From Micromonospora yangpuensis (lineage in GTDB: Bacteria > Actinomycetota > Actinomycetes > Mycobacteriales > Micromonosporaceae), in contig NZ_FMIA01000002.1 of NCBI RefSeq assembly GCF_900091615.1, positions 1,736,001 to 1,800,000 on the forward strand: 64,000 bases of DNA, in the 5' to 3' direction. Positions 9,055 to 17,800 of this stretch are shown here, piece after piece (position 1 is the stretch's first letter; the number at the start of each line of letters is the position of its first letter). The position numbers and the translations under genes are program-made. A model generated the notes under the pieces. That model saw only the letters and a list, made by a program, of their open reading frames with translations, was not told the DNA's origin and did no database searches.

Positions 9055-10014
9055 ATGTCTGAGGTTCTCGTCGTCGTCGAAGCCACCCGTGAGTTCGGCG
9101 TCAAGAAGGTCACCCTGGAGATGCTCACCCTCGCCCGCGAGCTGGGCACGCCCAGCGCGGTGGTGCTCGGTGGACCCGGTGCGGCCGAGGCGCTCAGCGC
9201 CACCCTCGGCGAGTACGGCGCGGAGAAGATCTACGCCGCCGAGAGCGCGGAGATCGACGGCTACCTGGTCGCGCCGAAGGCCACCGTGCTTGCCGAACTG
9301 GTCCAGCGGGTGCAGCCGGCCGCCGTGCTGCTCGCCTCCGCCCAGGAGGGCAAGGAGATCGCCGCCCGACTGGCGGTCAAGCTGGACAACGGCATCCTGA
9401 CCGACGTGGTCGGGCTGGCCGCCGACGGCACCGCCACCCAGGTCGTCTTCGCCGGTGCCACCATCGTCAAGGCCAAGGTCACCAAGGGCCTGCCGCTGGT
9501 GACCGTCCGACCGAACTCGGTGAACCCGGCTCCGGCGCCGGCCACCCCCACCGTCGAGCAGCTCACCGTCGCCGTCACCGACACCGACAAGCTGGCCCGG
9601 GTGGTCGACCGGGTCGCCGAGCAGAAGGGTTCGCGGCCGGAGCTGACCGAGGCCTCGGTGGTCGTCTCCGGTGGTCGGGGCGTCGGCAACGCCGACAACT
9701 TCAAGTTGGTCGAGGAGTTGGCCGACCTGCTGGGTGGGGCCGTCGGCGCCTCCCGGGCGGCGGTCGACTCCGGTTTCTACCCGCACCAGTTCCAGGTGGG
9801 TCAGACCGGCAAGACGGTCTCGCCGCAGCTCTACGTGGCGCTGGGCATCTCCGGTGCGATCCAGCACCGGGCCGGCATGCAGACCTCGAAGACCATCGTC
9901 GCGGTCAACAAGGACGGCGAGGCGCCGATCTTCGAGTTGGCCGACTTCGGGGTGGTCGGTGACCTGTTCAAGATCCTCCCGCAGGCCGCCGAGGAGATCC
10001 GCAAGCGCAAGTGA
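9055..10014 (+). CDS. etfA: Electron transfer flavoprotein alpha subunit
   Basis: 319-residue protein beginning MSEVLVVVE. The N-terminal domain is followed by the C-terminal FAD-binding domain with [44 protein letters not shown] and the terminal [20 protein letters not shown], all hallmarks of EtfA. The start at 9055 has AGGA just upstream; an in-frame start 15 bases earlier would begin MRGQD. It forms an operon with etfB and is followed by a strong hairpin. Confidence 0.96.
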   Translation: MSEVLVVVEATREFGVKKVTLEMLTLARELGTPSAVVLGGPGAAEALSATLGEYGAEKIYAAESAEIDGYLVAPKATVLAELVQRVQPAAVLLASAQEGKEIAARLAVKLDNGILTDVVGLAADGTATQVVFAGATIVKAKVTKGLPLVTVRPNSVNPAPAPATPTVEQLTVAVTDTDKLARVVDRVAEQKGSRPELTEASVVVSGGRGVGNADNFKLVEELADLLGGAVGASRAAVDSGFYPHQFQVGQTGKTVSPQLYVALGISGAIQHRAGMQTSKTIVAVNKDGEAPIFELADFGVVGDLFKILPQAAEEIRKRK

Positions 10015-10026
10015 CCTGCCCGTGCC

Positions 10027-10064
10027 GCGTGCCGGCGGGGATCTCCATCTCCCCGCCGGCACGC
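10027..10064 (+). terminator. Hairpin after etfA
   Basis: A 15-bp perfect stem (10027-10041 with 10050-10064) closed by an 8-base loop, starting 13 bases after the etfA stop codon. No T-tract follows, but the position and stem strength fit a high-GC transcription terminator for etfBA. Confidence 0.75.
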
Positions 10065-10094
10065 CGCACGTCGCTCTCACCGGCAAACCCCGCG

Positions 10095-10133
10095 GTGGAC
10101 ACCCGCCGTTCTGTTCGAACGGCGAGTGTCCAC
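10095..10133. repeat. Dispersed palindrome (GGACAC...GTGTCC family), copy 1
   Basis: Inverted repeat: GTGGACAC (10095-10102) pairs with GTGTCCAC (10126-10133), one mismatch, then CGCCGTTC (10104-10111) pairs with GAACGGCG, leaving a 5-base loop. A second copy with the same core and a similar 3' flank lies at 63131-63173. It sits in the gap between converging etfA and the anti-sigma gene. Confidence 0.75.
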
Positions 10134-10261
10134 GTTCCACACCCCTCTCCGAGTACGCAGCGAGGGGCGTCACGGTGTTGGTCCCGCCGGTAGGGGAGGG
10201 AACGGGGCCGGGTCGGACGGGGAGCTGATCGACGGGCCGGGGAGCTGATCCGGCCCGCCGA

Positions 10262-11062
10262 TCAGCCCGTCAGGGTGCCCCGCAACAGGCTGTCGCCGGA
10301 GTGGGCGGGGTCGTTGTCGAACTGCTCGGCCGAGACGTCGACGACGTTGTACGCCCGCAGGTCGACCTTTGCCGGCAACGGTAGCAGTACGTCCGAGCCG
10401 GCACCGAGAACGCCGACCGAGAACATCTCGCCGTTGACAGGGTTGATCAGCCAGACCTCGTAGTACCCCGGAACCTCGGGAAGATTCGCCACGTGCAGGT
10501 GGAGTCGACCGTCGTCGAGCACCCGCGCCTCGCCCCGGGCCTCCGGCGGCGTCGGGCCGTACGCGCTCAACGGCGCACTGGCCAGGACGACCTGCTCCTG
10601 CGCGGGCTCGGTGGAGCGCACCACGGCGAGGGTGCCGACCACGCCCAGCACGGCGGCGGCCGTGGCGGTCGCCGCGGTCAGCGCCCACCGGGTGAGTCGC
10701 CTACGGCGCCGGTCGACCTGGTGCCGTCGTGACGTCGGTGCCGTCTGCTGGCCGCCTCGGACCGCGGTCAGCGACGGCAGCTCCCGGGCCTCTGCCCGCG
10801 ACGGCAGCTCCCGCGCCTCCGTCGGCGACGACAGTTCCTGTGCGGCCTCGATCTCGGCGCGGATGCCCTGCCAGAGGTGCTCCGGCGGGGCGGGCAGGTC
10901 CCGCAGCGGCTGCGTGGCGGTGGCCAGCCCGGCGACGTGCCGCAGGGTCTCCAGCTCACCGCGACAGTGCGCGCAGGTGTCGAGATGGGTGGCTTCACCC
11001 TGGTCCGACCCGCTCTCACCGAGCGCCAGGAAGACCAGCCGGTCGTGCTCCAGGTGCGGCAC
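10262..11062 (-). CDS. Anti-sigma factor, RskA-type with zinc-finger motif
   Basis: 266-residue membrane protein. The N-terminal cytoplasmic part has the anti-sigma zinc motif HLDTCAHC (HxxxCxxC, about residues 26-33), followed by a repetitive acidic linker (EARELPS repeats), one transmembrane helix (WALTAATATAAAVLGVVGTLAVV, about 124-147) and an extracytoplasmic anti-sigma-K (RskA) domain with YYEVWLINPVNGEMFSVGVL. GTG start at 11062 has GGGAGG upstream. It overlaps the 3' end of the ECF sigma gene by 47 bases, so the pair is coupled: the protein should hold the sigma factor at the membrane and release it by regulated proteolysis. Confidence 0.9.
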   Translation of the reverse strand: MPHLEHDRLVFLALGESGSDQGEATHLDTCAHCRGELETLRHVAGLATATQPLRDLPAPPEHLWQGIRAEIEAAQELSSPTEARELPSRAEARELPSLTAVRGGQQTAPTSRRHQVDRRRRRLTRWALTAATATAAAVLGVVGTLAVVRSTEPAQEQVVLASAPLSAYGPTPPEARGEARVLDDGRLHLHVANLPEVPGYYEVWLINPVNGEMFSVGVLGAGSDVLLPLPAKVDLRAYNVVDVSAEQFDNDPAHSGDSLLRGTLTG

Positions 11063-11621
11063 CGTCCACCTCCCATCTGCGTTTCAAGCTCGCCATGCCC
11101 CGTCGGATGTGACTCTTCACCGTGCCCAGTGGCACCCCGGTCACCGTCGCTATCTGCTGGTGGGTCAGATCGTCGAAGAAGGCCAGTTCGAGCATCCGAC
11201 GCTGGTCCTCCGGGAGCCGGGCCAGCTCGTCGGCGACCACCAGCCGGTCGACCACGGTCTCCGGGTCCGGCCTGGTCGGGGCCGGATCGGGCAGCTGCCG
11301 GACGGTCTCCACCACCCGGTTCTCCCGCGCGGCGACCCGCAGCCGGTCCACCACCTTGCGCCGGCCGATGCCGAGCAGCCAGCCGATCAGCGACCCGCGC
11401 GCCGGGTCGAAGGTGTCCCGGGCCAGCCAGGCCGCGACGAAGGTCGCCTGGGTCACGTCCTCGGCGTCCGCGCGATTGGCCAGGGTGCTGGTGGCCAGAT
11501 GGAACACGGCGCGGCCGTACCGGTCGTACGCCTGCCGCAGGGCGTTCTCGTCACCGGCGCGGAACCGGACCGCGAGGTCGTCCTCGGGCGGGTCGGATGC
11601 CTGCCGTACCACTGTCACCGG
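11016..11621 (-). CDS. ECF-subfamily RNA polymerase sigma factor (SigK-like)
   Basis: 201-residue sigma-70 factor. Region 2 is visible as AYDRYGRAVFHLATSTLANRADAEDVTQATFVAAW and region 4 as LARLPEDQRRMLELAFFDDLTHQQIATVTGVPLGTVKSHIRRGMASLKRRW with its helix-turn-helix. Start: GTG at 11621, with GGAAGG 11 bases upstream; the frame stays open further upstream but that extension has no sigma homology. Its own anti-sigma gene overlaps its 3' end. The divergent neighbour is the DUF4397-sortase pair, a likely regulon member as in other actinomycete clusters of this type. Confidence 0.92.
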   Translation of the reverse strand, partial: PVTVVRQASDPPEDDLAVRFRAGDENALRQAYDRYGRAVFHLATSTLANRADAEDVTQATFVAAWLARDTFDPARGSLIGWLLGIGRRKVVDRLRVAARENRVVETVRQLPDPAPTRPDPETVVDRLVVADELARLPEDQRRMLELAFFDDLTHQQIATVTGVPLGTVKSHIRRGMASLKRRWEVDGAAPGARPAGLPGAR

Positions 11622-11850
11622 GCGGTTCGCCTTCCATGGGGCATGCCCGACTGTAGCGCCCACAGTCTTCGCCCCATTCTCCGACTCGGGTCCTGTCCTG
11701 CCTGCTCTTTCGTGCTGGAGGGCCGGTACGGATGCACCGGCGGAAAAGAAAAGAATTCGGATTCCATCCGCATCCGTCGCCACGGCAGCCGGCGTAACCC
11801 GTTCTGCAACCCGGGGGAGACGAACCCCCACGAAGCACTAGGAGGCAGAC

Positions 11851-12678
11851 ATGTCGTATTCGTCCGTCCGGCGGATCGCCGCGGGGAGCGCCGCCGCACT
11901 GACCTTCGCCGGGATCGCCGCGTTCACCGCCACCCCCGCCTACGCGGCCTCGGCCAAGGTCTCCGTGGTCCACGGCATCCCGGACACCCCGGTCGACGTC
12001 TACGTCAACGGCGAGAAGACGCTGGAGAACTTCAAGCCGGGCGACGTGGCCGGGCCGCTGGACCTGGCCGAGGGGGCGTACGACATCGCCCTGACCAAGC
12101 CGGGCGAGCCGATCGGCAGCGCGATCCTCAGCGTCGACGACGCCGAGGTGCCGGGCGGGGCGAACATCAGCATCGCGGCCCACCTCAACGCCGAGGGCGA
12201 GCCGAAGATCACCCCGTTCGTCAACGACACCGGCCGGGTCGACGCGGGCAAGGCGCGGCTGGTCGTCCGGCACACCGCTGCCGCCCCGGCGGTCGACGTA
12301 CGGGCGGGTGGCCAGCCGGTCTTCGAGAACCTGACCAACCCGAACGAGGCCAAGGGTGACGTCGACGCCGGGACCGTCAACGCCGACGTGGTCCTCGCCG
12401 GCACCGACACCGTCGCGATCGGCCCGGCGGACCTCAACCTGGCCGAGGGCACCGCGACGATCGTCTACGCGATCGGCTCCGCCGAGGGCGAGAACCTGAG
12501 CATCGTGTCGCAGACCATCACCGGCCTGCACTCCGCCCCGTCCGGCGTGCCCAGCGGCACCGGTGGCCAGGCCGCCACCGGTCTCGGCACGGCCTGGTAC
12601 GTGCTGGCCGGCGCGGGCACGCTGCTGCTGATCGGTGGGGGAGCGCGGCTGGCCACCGCCCGGCCGGCCCGGCGGTGA
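11851..12678 (+). CDS. Secreted DUF4397-domain protein with C-terminal anchor
   Basis: 275-residue exported protein. Signal peptide about 1-32 (SAAALTFAGIAAFTATPAYAAS, cleavage after AYA). Two DUF4397 repeats follow: KVSVVHGIPDTPVDVYVNG and ARLVVRHTAAAPAVDVRAGG. The C-terminus has QAATG, a hydrophobic helix WYVLAGAGTLLLIGG and a basic tail ARPARR, the layout of a sortase sorting signal in which QAATG would replace LAxTG. AGGAGG is 5-6 bases before the ATG. The sortase gene overlaps its stop by four bases (GTGA), so this is probably the sortase's own substrate. Divergent from the ECF sigma gene. Confidence 0.85.
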   Translation: MSYSSVRRIAAGSAAALTFAGIAAFTATPAYAASAKVSVVHGIPDTPVDVYVNGEKTLENFKPGDVAGPLDLAEGAYDIALTKPGEPIGSAILSVDDAEVPGGANISIAAHLNAEGEPKITPFVNDTGRVDAGKARLVVRHTAAAPAVDVRAGGQPVFENLTNPNEAKGDVDAGTVNADVVLAGTDTVAIGPADLNLAEGTATIVYAIGSAEGENLSIVSQTITGLHSAPSGVPSGTGGQAATGLGTAWYVLAGAGTLLLIGGGARLATARPARR

Positions 12679-13340
12679 CGGTCCGCGACCGCGGCGCGCT
12701 GGCGGCCCTCGCCGCCGGCGCTGCCGCGCTCACCGCCGCCACGGTGGTGGCCTGCGGCTCCGGTCCGACCGAGCCGGTCGGCGCGGACGAGGCCGCCCGG
12801 CTGGCCACCGCCACCCCGAGCGCCGAGACCAGCGGCAGCGGCGCCCCGTCGGTCCCGGTCACCCGGGGCGACCTGCCCACCACCGACCGGGCCGTCCCAC
12901 CGGTACGGCTGCGGATCCCGGCGATCGAGGTCACCGCGACCGTCGACGCGGTCGGCATCAACCCCCGGACGAACGAGTTCGAGGTGCCGCCGAGCGTCGA
13001 CGAGATCGGCTGGTACCGCTTCGGCCCGGGGCTGGAGGCCGACCAGGGCTCGATCGTGGTCGCCGGCCACGTCGACAGCGCCGACCAGGGCCGGGGTGCC
13101 TTCTTCCGGCTGCGGGAGCTGGACCGGGACGACACCGTCACCGTCACCGGCGACGACGGGCGGGAACGCCGGTACCGGGTGGTGGCCCGGGAGGAGTACG
13201 CCAAGACGAAGATCCCGCTGGACCGGTACTTCGCCCGCGACGGAGCACCCCGGCTGACCCTGATCACCTGTGGTGGCCCGTTCGACGCCGAGACCCGCCG
13301 GTACCGGGACAACATCGTGGTCACCGCCGTACCGGCCTGA
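12675..13340 (+). CDS. Class F sortase
   Basis: 221-residue protein with an N-terminal hydrophobic segment ending in VVACG (lipobox-like, about residues 9-27), a Thr/Ser/Pro-rich linker, and a sortase beta-barrel domain (RLRIPAIEVTATVDAVGI onward). The catalytic triad is readable: His132 in AGHVDS, Cys199 in LITCGG and Arg211 in RYRDNIV. The transpeptidase should attach proteins with a C-terminal sorting signal to the cell wall; its coupled upstream partner, the DUF4397 protein, is the obvious candidate. A 19-bp hairpin 33 bases downstream ends the unit. Confidence 0.92.
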   Translation: MTVRDRGALAALAAGAAALTAATVVACGSGPTEPVGADEAARLATATPSAETSGSGAPSVPVTRGDLPTTDRAVPPVRLRIPAIEVTATVDAVGINPRTNEFEVPPSVDEIGWYRFGPGLEADQGSIVVAGHVDSADQGRGAFFRLRELDRDDTVTVTGDDGRERRYRVVAREEYAKTKIPLDRYFARDGAPRLTLITCGGPFDAETRRYRDNIVVTAVPA

Positions 13341-13372
13341 CCCCGGTCCGGCCCGCCGGTTCCCCCGGTCCG

Positions 13373-13418
13373 CCGGTTCCCCCGGCCCGCCACAGCCCCG
13401 GCGGGCCGGGGGAACCGG
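13373..13418 (+). terminator. Strong hairpin after sortase gene
   Basis: A 19-bp perfect stem (13373-13391 with 13400-13418) with an 8-base loop lies between the sortase gene and the cysteine desulfurase gene. The left arm overlaps a direct repeat of CCGCCGGTTCCCCCGG. No T-tract. Likely terminates the DUF4397-sortase transcript. Confidence 0.7.
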
Positions 13419-13463
13419 ACGCGCGGGGCAGCCGGCCCACTCCGCTGGTTAGGCTGAACCCTG

Positions 13464-14642
13464 ATGGCATACCTGGATCACGCGGCGACCACTCCGATGC
13501 TCGACGAGGCACTGGAGGCGTACGTCGCCACCGCCCGCGAGGTCGGCAACGCGTCGTCGCTGCACGCGGCGGGCCGCCATGCCCGTCGGCGGGTGGAGGA
13601 GTCGCGGGAACGGGTGGCCGCCGTACTGGGTGCCCGACCCTCTGAGGTGATCTTCACCGGCGGCGGTACCGAGAGCGACAACCTCGCGGTGAAGGGCATC
13701 TTCTGGGCCCGCCGGGCGGCCGCCCCGGGCCGGCACCGGGTGGTCTGCAGCGCGATCGAGCACCACGCGGTCCTCGACGCGGTCGACTGGTTGGTCGAGC
13801 ACGAGGGCGCCGAGGTCAGTTGGCTGCCGGTCGACGGCGGCGGGCGGCTCGACCCGGAGCGGCTACGGGCCGAACTGGCCGGCCACGGCGAGCGGGTGGC
13901 CCTGGTGACCGCGATGTGGGCCAACAACGAGGTAGGCACGGTCCAGCGGGTGACCGAGCTGGCCGCGATCGCCGCCGAACACGCGGTGCCGGTGCACACC
14001 GACGCCGTCCAGGCGATCGGTCAGGTGCCTGTCGACTTCGCCGCCAGCGGGGTCGCCGCGTTGACCGTCACCGGGCACAAGCTCGGCGGGCCGATCGGCG
14101 TCGGTGCCCTGCTGCTGGGCCGGGACGTCGCGGCCACCCCGCTGCTGCACGGCGGCGGCCAGGAACGCGACGTACGCTCCGGCACCCTGGACACCCCCGG
14201 CATCGTGGCCTTCGCGGTGGCCGTGGAGACCGCGGTCAAGACCCAACAGGAGTACGCCGCCCGCGTCGCCGCCCTCCGCGACGACCTGGTCGCCCGGGTC
14301 CGTCAGGCGGTGCCGGACGTGATCTTCAACGGCGCGGCCACCGACCGGCTGCCCGGCAACGCGCACTTCTCCTTCCCCGGCTGCGAGGGCGACGCCCTGT
14401 TGCTGCTGCTCGATGCCCAGGGCATCGGCTGCTCGACCGGCTCGGCCTGCTCCGCCGGGGTGGCCCAGCCCTCGCACGTGCTGCTCGCAATGGGCGCCGA
14501 CGACGACCGGGCCCGTTCCTCGCTGCGGTTCAGCCTCGGCCACACCTCCACCGCCGCCGACGTCGACGCCCTGGTCACCGCGCTGCCGGCGGCCGTGGAA
14601 CGGGCCCGGCGGGCGGCCGCGCTGGGCTCCGCCCCGCGCTGA
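13464..14642 (+). CDS. Cysteine desulfurase, IscS/NifS family
   Basis: 392-residue PLP enzyme. [11 protein letters not shown] is the N-terminal signature; the PLP-binding lysine is K206 in TGHKLGGP, and the catalytic cysteine is C329 in [12 protein letters not shown]. It takes sulfur from cysteine and passes it as a persulfide. The tRNA 2-thiouridylase gene mnmA follows, so a main job is sulfur delivery for tRNA thiolation; it may also feed Fe-S cluster assembly. ATG start at 13464. Confidence 0.93.
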   Translation: MAYLDHAATTPMLDEALEAYVATAREVGNASSLHAAGRHARRRVEESRERVAAVLGARPSEVIFTGGGTESDNLAVKGIFWARRAAAPGRHRVVCSAIEHHAVLDAVDWLVEHEGAEVSWLPVDGGGRLDPERLRAELAGHGERVALVTAMWANNEVGTVQRVTELAAIAAEHAVPVHTDAVQAIGQVPVDFAASGVAALTVTGHKLGGPIGVGALLLGRDVAATPLLHGGGQERDVRSGTLDTPGIVAFAVAVETAVKTQQEYAARVAALRDDLVARVRQAVPDVIFNGAATDRLPGNAHFSFPGCEGDALLLLLDAQGIGCSTGSACSAGVAQPSHVLLAMGADDDRARSSLRFSLGHTSTAADVDALVTALPAAVERARRAAALGSAPR

Positions 14643-14806
14643 CCGTCGGTCGGTGTGGTGGGCCGACCCGCCCGCTGACCGCCGTCCGGCGGAGCGTTTG
14701 GTCCACCCGCACCCCGCTGACCACCGTGACGGTGCGGTTGTCCCCCCGCCGGATGCCGTCCGGGCGGGGCGGTGGCTAGGGTTGGTGGGGAAGGGAGCGT
14801 GGGCTG

Positions 14807-15880
14807 GTGAGGGTTCTGGCGGCGATGTCGGGCGGGGTGGACTCCGCCGTGGCGGCGGCGCGGGCGGTCGAGGCCGGGCACGACGTGACCGGGGTGCACC
14901 TGGCGCTGGCCCGTAACCCGCAGACCTACCGCACCGGGGCGCGTGGTTGCTGCACCCTGGAGGACTCCCGGGACGCCCGCCGGGCGGCAGACGTGATCGG
15001 CATCCCGTTCTACGTGTGGGACATGGCCGACCGCTTCCACGCCGACGTGGTGGACGACTTCGTCGCCGAGTACGCGGCGGGGCGTACCCCGAATCCCTGC
15101 CTGCGCTGCAACGAGAAGATCAAGTTCGCCGCGGTGCTGGACCGGGCGGTGGCCCTGGGCTTCGACGCGGTGGTCACCGGCCACCACGCCCGGCTCGGCG
15201 CCGACGGCCTCCTGCGCCGCAGCGTCGACCTGGCCAAGGACCAGTCGTACGTGCTGGCGGTGCTCACCCGGGCGCAGCTGGACCGGTCGGTCTTCCCGCT
15301 CGGCGACTCGACCAAGGCGCAGGTCCGGGCGGAGGCGACCGACCGCGGCCTGGCGGTCGCCGACAAGCCGGACTCGCACGACATCTGCTTCATCGCCGAC
15401 GGCGACACCAGGGGCTTCCTGGCCGACCGGCTGGGTGAGGCCCCCGGCGACGTGGTCGACGCGCTGACCGGTGCGGTCGTCGGCAGCCACCAGGGTGCCT
15501 ACGCGTACACCGTCGGGCAGCGCCGGGGCCTGCACCTGGACCGGCCCGCCGTGGACGGCCGGCCCCGCTACGTGCTCTCCATCACCCCCACGACCAACAC
15601 GGTGACCGTCGGCCCCGCCGAGGCGCTGGAGGTGGCCACGGTGCACGCCACCCGCGCGGTGTGGACGGGCACCGGGACACCGACCGGGCCGGTCGAGTGC
15701 GAGGTGCAGCTGCGGGCGCACGGCGACGTGGTCCCGGCCACGGTCGTGCCGAGCGGCGACGGCCTCCGGGCCGACCTGCGCCGGCCGCTGCGCGGGGTCG
15801 CCGCCGGCCAGGCGATCGTGGCGTACCGCCCGGACCCGGCCGGCGACGTGGTGCTCGGCTCGGCCACCATCTCCGGCTGA
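14807..15880 (+). CDS. mnmA: tRNA-specific 2-thiouridylase
   Basis: 357-residue protein. The PP-loop ATP site SGGVDSAV is at residues 8-15; the two catalytic cysteines are Cys98 in [12 protein letters not shown] and Cys194 in [11 protein letters not shown]; the conserved TGHHARL, KDQSYVL and [10 protein letters not shown] segments are all present. It adds sulfur to C2 of the wobble uridine in tRNA for Lys, Glu and Gln using persulfide from a cysteine desulfurase, which is encoded directly upstream. GTG start at 14807 with AAGGGAG nine bases before it. Confidence 0.95.
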   Translation: MRVLAAMSGGVDSAVAAARAVEAGHDVTGVHLALARNPQTYRTGARGCCTLEDSRDARRAADVIGIPFYVWDMADRFHADVVDDFVAEYAAGRTPNPCLRCNEKIKFAAVLDRAVALGFDAVVTGHHARLGADGLLRRSVDLAKDQSYVLAVLTRAQLDRSVFPLGDSTKAQVRAEATDRGLAVADKPDSHDICFIADGDTRGFLADRLGEAPGDVVDALTGAVVGSHQGAYAYTVGQRRGLHLDRPAVDGRPRYVLSITPTTNTVTVGPAEALEVATVHATRAVWTGTGTPTGPVECEVQLRAHGDVVPATVVPSGDGLRADLRRPLRGVAAGQAIVAYRPDPAGDVVLGSATISG

Positions 15881-16090
15881 CCTGTGGGCCGGTTCGCCAG
15901 CGGACCTGTTCCGTAGGTTCGGCGGCGGCCCCGGTCGGGCCGGTTCGGCGGCGGCCCTGTTCCGCCGGTGCGGGCGGCCGGCCCTGTTCCGTAGGTTCGG
16001 GCGGCGGACTCGGTTCGGGCGGCGGGCCTGCTCCGTCGGTGCGGCGGCAGCGCCGGCCGGGTGGCCGGGGTGAGCGGTTACCCTTCGGCG
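15881..16090 (+). repeat. Intergenic imperfect direct repeats
   Basis: About 180 bases between mnmA and the MetE-like gene consist of four to five imperfect copies of a unit like CCTGTTCCGTAGGTTCGG followed by CGGCGG (near 15904, 15955, 15985 and 16028). No ORF is supported here. The repeats run up to the next gene's start, which lacks a clear ribosome site. Confidence 0.5.
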
Positions 16091-17098
16091 GTGACTGACC
16101 AGACCTGGCCCTGGCCGACCGGCGCGGCGACCGGGATCGGCTCACTTCCCGGCACCGACATCGCCGAGGCGCAGCGGATCGTCCTCGGCGAGCTGCCCGT
16201 CCTGCCGCACCTGCCCGAGCTGCCCGCCCGTGGTCCGGGCGCGGACCTGGTCGGGCGCACCGGCGGCCTGCTGGTCGAGCTGCCGGTGGAGCTGTACGCG
16301 GCCCGCTGGCGGATCGCCCCGCGCCCCGGGCGGGACCTGCGCCGCGCCCGGGACCTGATGGAACGCGACCTCGACCAGCTCGCCGAGCAGGCCGACGGCT
16401 ACACCGGGCCGGTCAAGGTGCAGGTAGGTGGCCCGTTCACCATGGCGGCGGCGCTGGAGCTGCCGATCGGCGGGCGGCTGCTGCGCGACCCGGGCGCGGT
16501 ACGCGACCTCACCGACTCCCTCGCCGAGGGGCTGCGCGGACACGTCGCGGCGCTCACCCGTCGGCTGCCCGGTGCCGCGGTCCTGCTGCAACTCGACGAG
16601 CCGTCGCTGCCGACGGTGCTCGCCGGCCGGGTGCCCACCGAGAGCGGGCTGGGTGCGTACCGGCCGGTGCCGGGGCCGGACGCGGCCGCTGCCCTGCGGA
16701 CGGTGATCGAGGCGGCCGGGGTGCCGACCGTGGTGCACTGCTGCGCCCCCGACGTACCGCTGGAGGTGATCCGCTCGGCCGGCGCGGTAGGCGTAGCGCT
16801 CGACCTCGGCCTGCTCACCGAGCTGGACCCGCTCGGCGAGGCGATCGACGCCGGGCTCGGCCTGCTGGCCGGCGCGATCGCCACGAGCCCACCGTCGGCC
16901 GGCCCCGCACCGACCTCCGCCCAGGTCGCCGACCGGGTACGCCAGGTCTGGGACCGGCTGGGCTTCCCCCGCAGCCGGTTGGCCCGCCAGGTGGTGGTCA
17001 CCCCGGCCTGCGGCCTGGCCGGCGCTACCGACGGCTACGTCCGGGCGGCCCTGGCCGCCTGCCGCGACGCCGCCCGCCGCCTAGCCGACGAGGTGTAA
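16091..17098 (+). CDS. MetE-like (cobalamin-independent methionine synthase C-terminal family) protein
   Basis: 335-residue protein with a UROD/MetE-like TIM barrel, beginning TDQTWPWPTGAATGIGSLPGTD. VQVGGPFTMA, LLQLDEPSLP, VVHCCAPDV (His-x-Cys zinc-ligand region) and TPACGLAG (third zinc Cys) match the C-terminal catalytic half of MetE. It lacks the N-terminal half of full MetE (about 750 residues), so it is a stand-alone methyltransferase of unproven substrate. Start taken as GTG at 16091 because the protein reads conventionally from there; GTGs at 16061 and 16070 are alternatives and no Shine-Dalgarno is clear. Its TAA stop lies inside a dispersed repeat element. Confidence 0.8.
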   Translation: MTDQTWPWPTGAATGIGSLPGTDIAEAQRIVLGELPVLPHLPELPARGPGADLVGRTGGLLVELPVELYAARWRIAPRPGRDLRRARDLMERDLDQLAEQADGYTGPVKVQVGGPFTMAAALELPIGGRLLRDPGAVRDLTDSLAEGLRGHVAALTRRLPGAAVLLQLDEPSLPTVLAGRVPTESGLGAYRPVPGPDAAAALRTVIEAAGVPTVVHCCAPDVPLEVIRSAGAVGVALDLGLLTELDPLGEAIDAGLGLLAGAIATSPPSAGPAPTSAQVADRVRQVWDRLGFPRSRLARQVVVTPACGLAGATDGYVRAALAACRDAARRLADEV

Positions 17099-17147
17099 GG
17101 AAGGGCCCCCTGTTAACGCATACGGTCGAGAAGGGTCCCCTTCTTGC
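17093..17147 (+). repeat. Dispersed 3'-end palindrome (GGTGTAAGGAAGGGCCCC family), copy A
   Basis: Begins GTGTAAGGAAGGGCCCCC and ends in AGAAGGGTCCCCTTCT, which folds as a short hairpin. The stop codon of the upstream MetE-like gene (TAA 17096-17098) is the TAA of the element itself. Related copies are at 46102, 50533 and 63237, each directly after a gene's stop. Confidence 0.8.
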
Positions 17148-17263
17148 ATCTAGAAGCGTGGCGGCAGCGCGCGGGGCGGGGCTGCGCGCGGGCGGGGCTG
17201 CGCGCGGGGCGGGGTGGCCGCGGGGCGGGTTTGGTGTCGTACCGGTGGGGCAGGATGAGGCGC

Positions 17264-17632
17264 ATGGTGGGACAACTACGTACCGTCGTGATCGATTGTC
17301 CGGACCCTCGCGACCTGGCGGGTTTCTACGCCGAGTTGCTGGGCCTGCCGCTGAACGAGGAGCAGTCCGACGGCAACGACTGGGTGGTGCTCGGAGGACC
17401 GCCCGGCCAGCAGCCCCGGCTCGCCTTCCAACGGGCACCCGATCTGCGTCCGCCGGCCTGGCCCGACCCGGAGCGGCCCCAGCAGTTCCATCTCGACGTG
17501 ACCGTCGAGGACATCGAGACCGCCGAGCAGGCGGCCCTGAAGCTCGGTGCCCGGCGGCTGCCCGGTGAGGGGGAGGGCTTCCGGGTCTACGCCGATCCGG
17601 CGGGCCACCCGTTCTGTCTCTGCTGGGACTGA
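17264..17632 (+). CDS. VOC (glyoxalase/bleomycin-resistance) superfamily protein
   Basis: 122-residue single-domain protein beginning MVGQLRTVVIDCPDPRDLAGFYAELLGLPL, then FHLDVTVEDIETAEQAALKLGA and VYADPAGHPFCLCW: the beta-alpha-beta-beta-beta pattern and terminal DPxGHPFCL motif of VOC proteins. Start is either this ATG or the ATG three codons earlier (17255); both have G-rich upstream stretches. Typical roles are glyoxalase-like or drug-binding; substrate unknown. Confidence 0.83.
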   Translation: MVGQLRTVVIDCPDPRDLAGFYAELLGLPLNEEQSDGNDWVVLGGPPGQQPRLAFQRAPDLRPPAWPDPERPQQFHLDVTVEDIETAEQAALKLGARRLPGEGEGFRVYADPAGHPFCLCWD

Positions 17633-17639
17633 CCACCCG

Positions 17640-17790
17640 GGCCGGACCAGGCAGGCCGGCCGGACTGGCCCAGGCCGGTCTGGTCCAGCCCGGTCGGACC
17701 GGGTTGGGCTGGTCGGACCGGGTCGGGCTGGTCGGCCTGGGTTGGGCTGGTCGGGCTGGGCTGGGCCGGCGGGGTTGCGACGGCCCGGCA
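17640..17790 (+). repeat. Low-complexity GGTCGG/GGGCTGG direct repeats
   Basis: The gap before the ADP-ribosylglycohydrolase gene is built from imperfect copies of a unit of about 19-20 bases resembling GGTTGGGCTGGTCGGACCG. No ORF with plausible start and coding bias is seen. Confidence 0.5.
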
Positions 17791-17800
17791 TCATGGCGCT

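Noticed and set aside
10170..10688. Minus-strand frame overlapping the anti-sigma gene
   Set aside because: Out of frame with a clear RskA protein; shadow.
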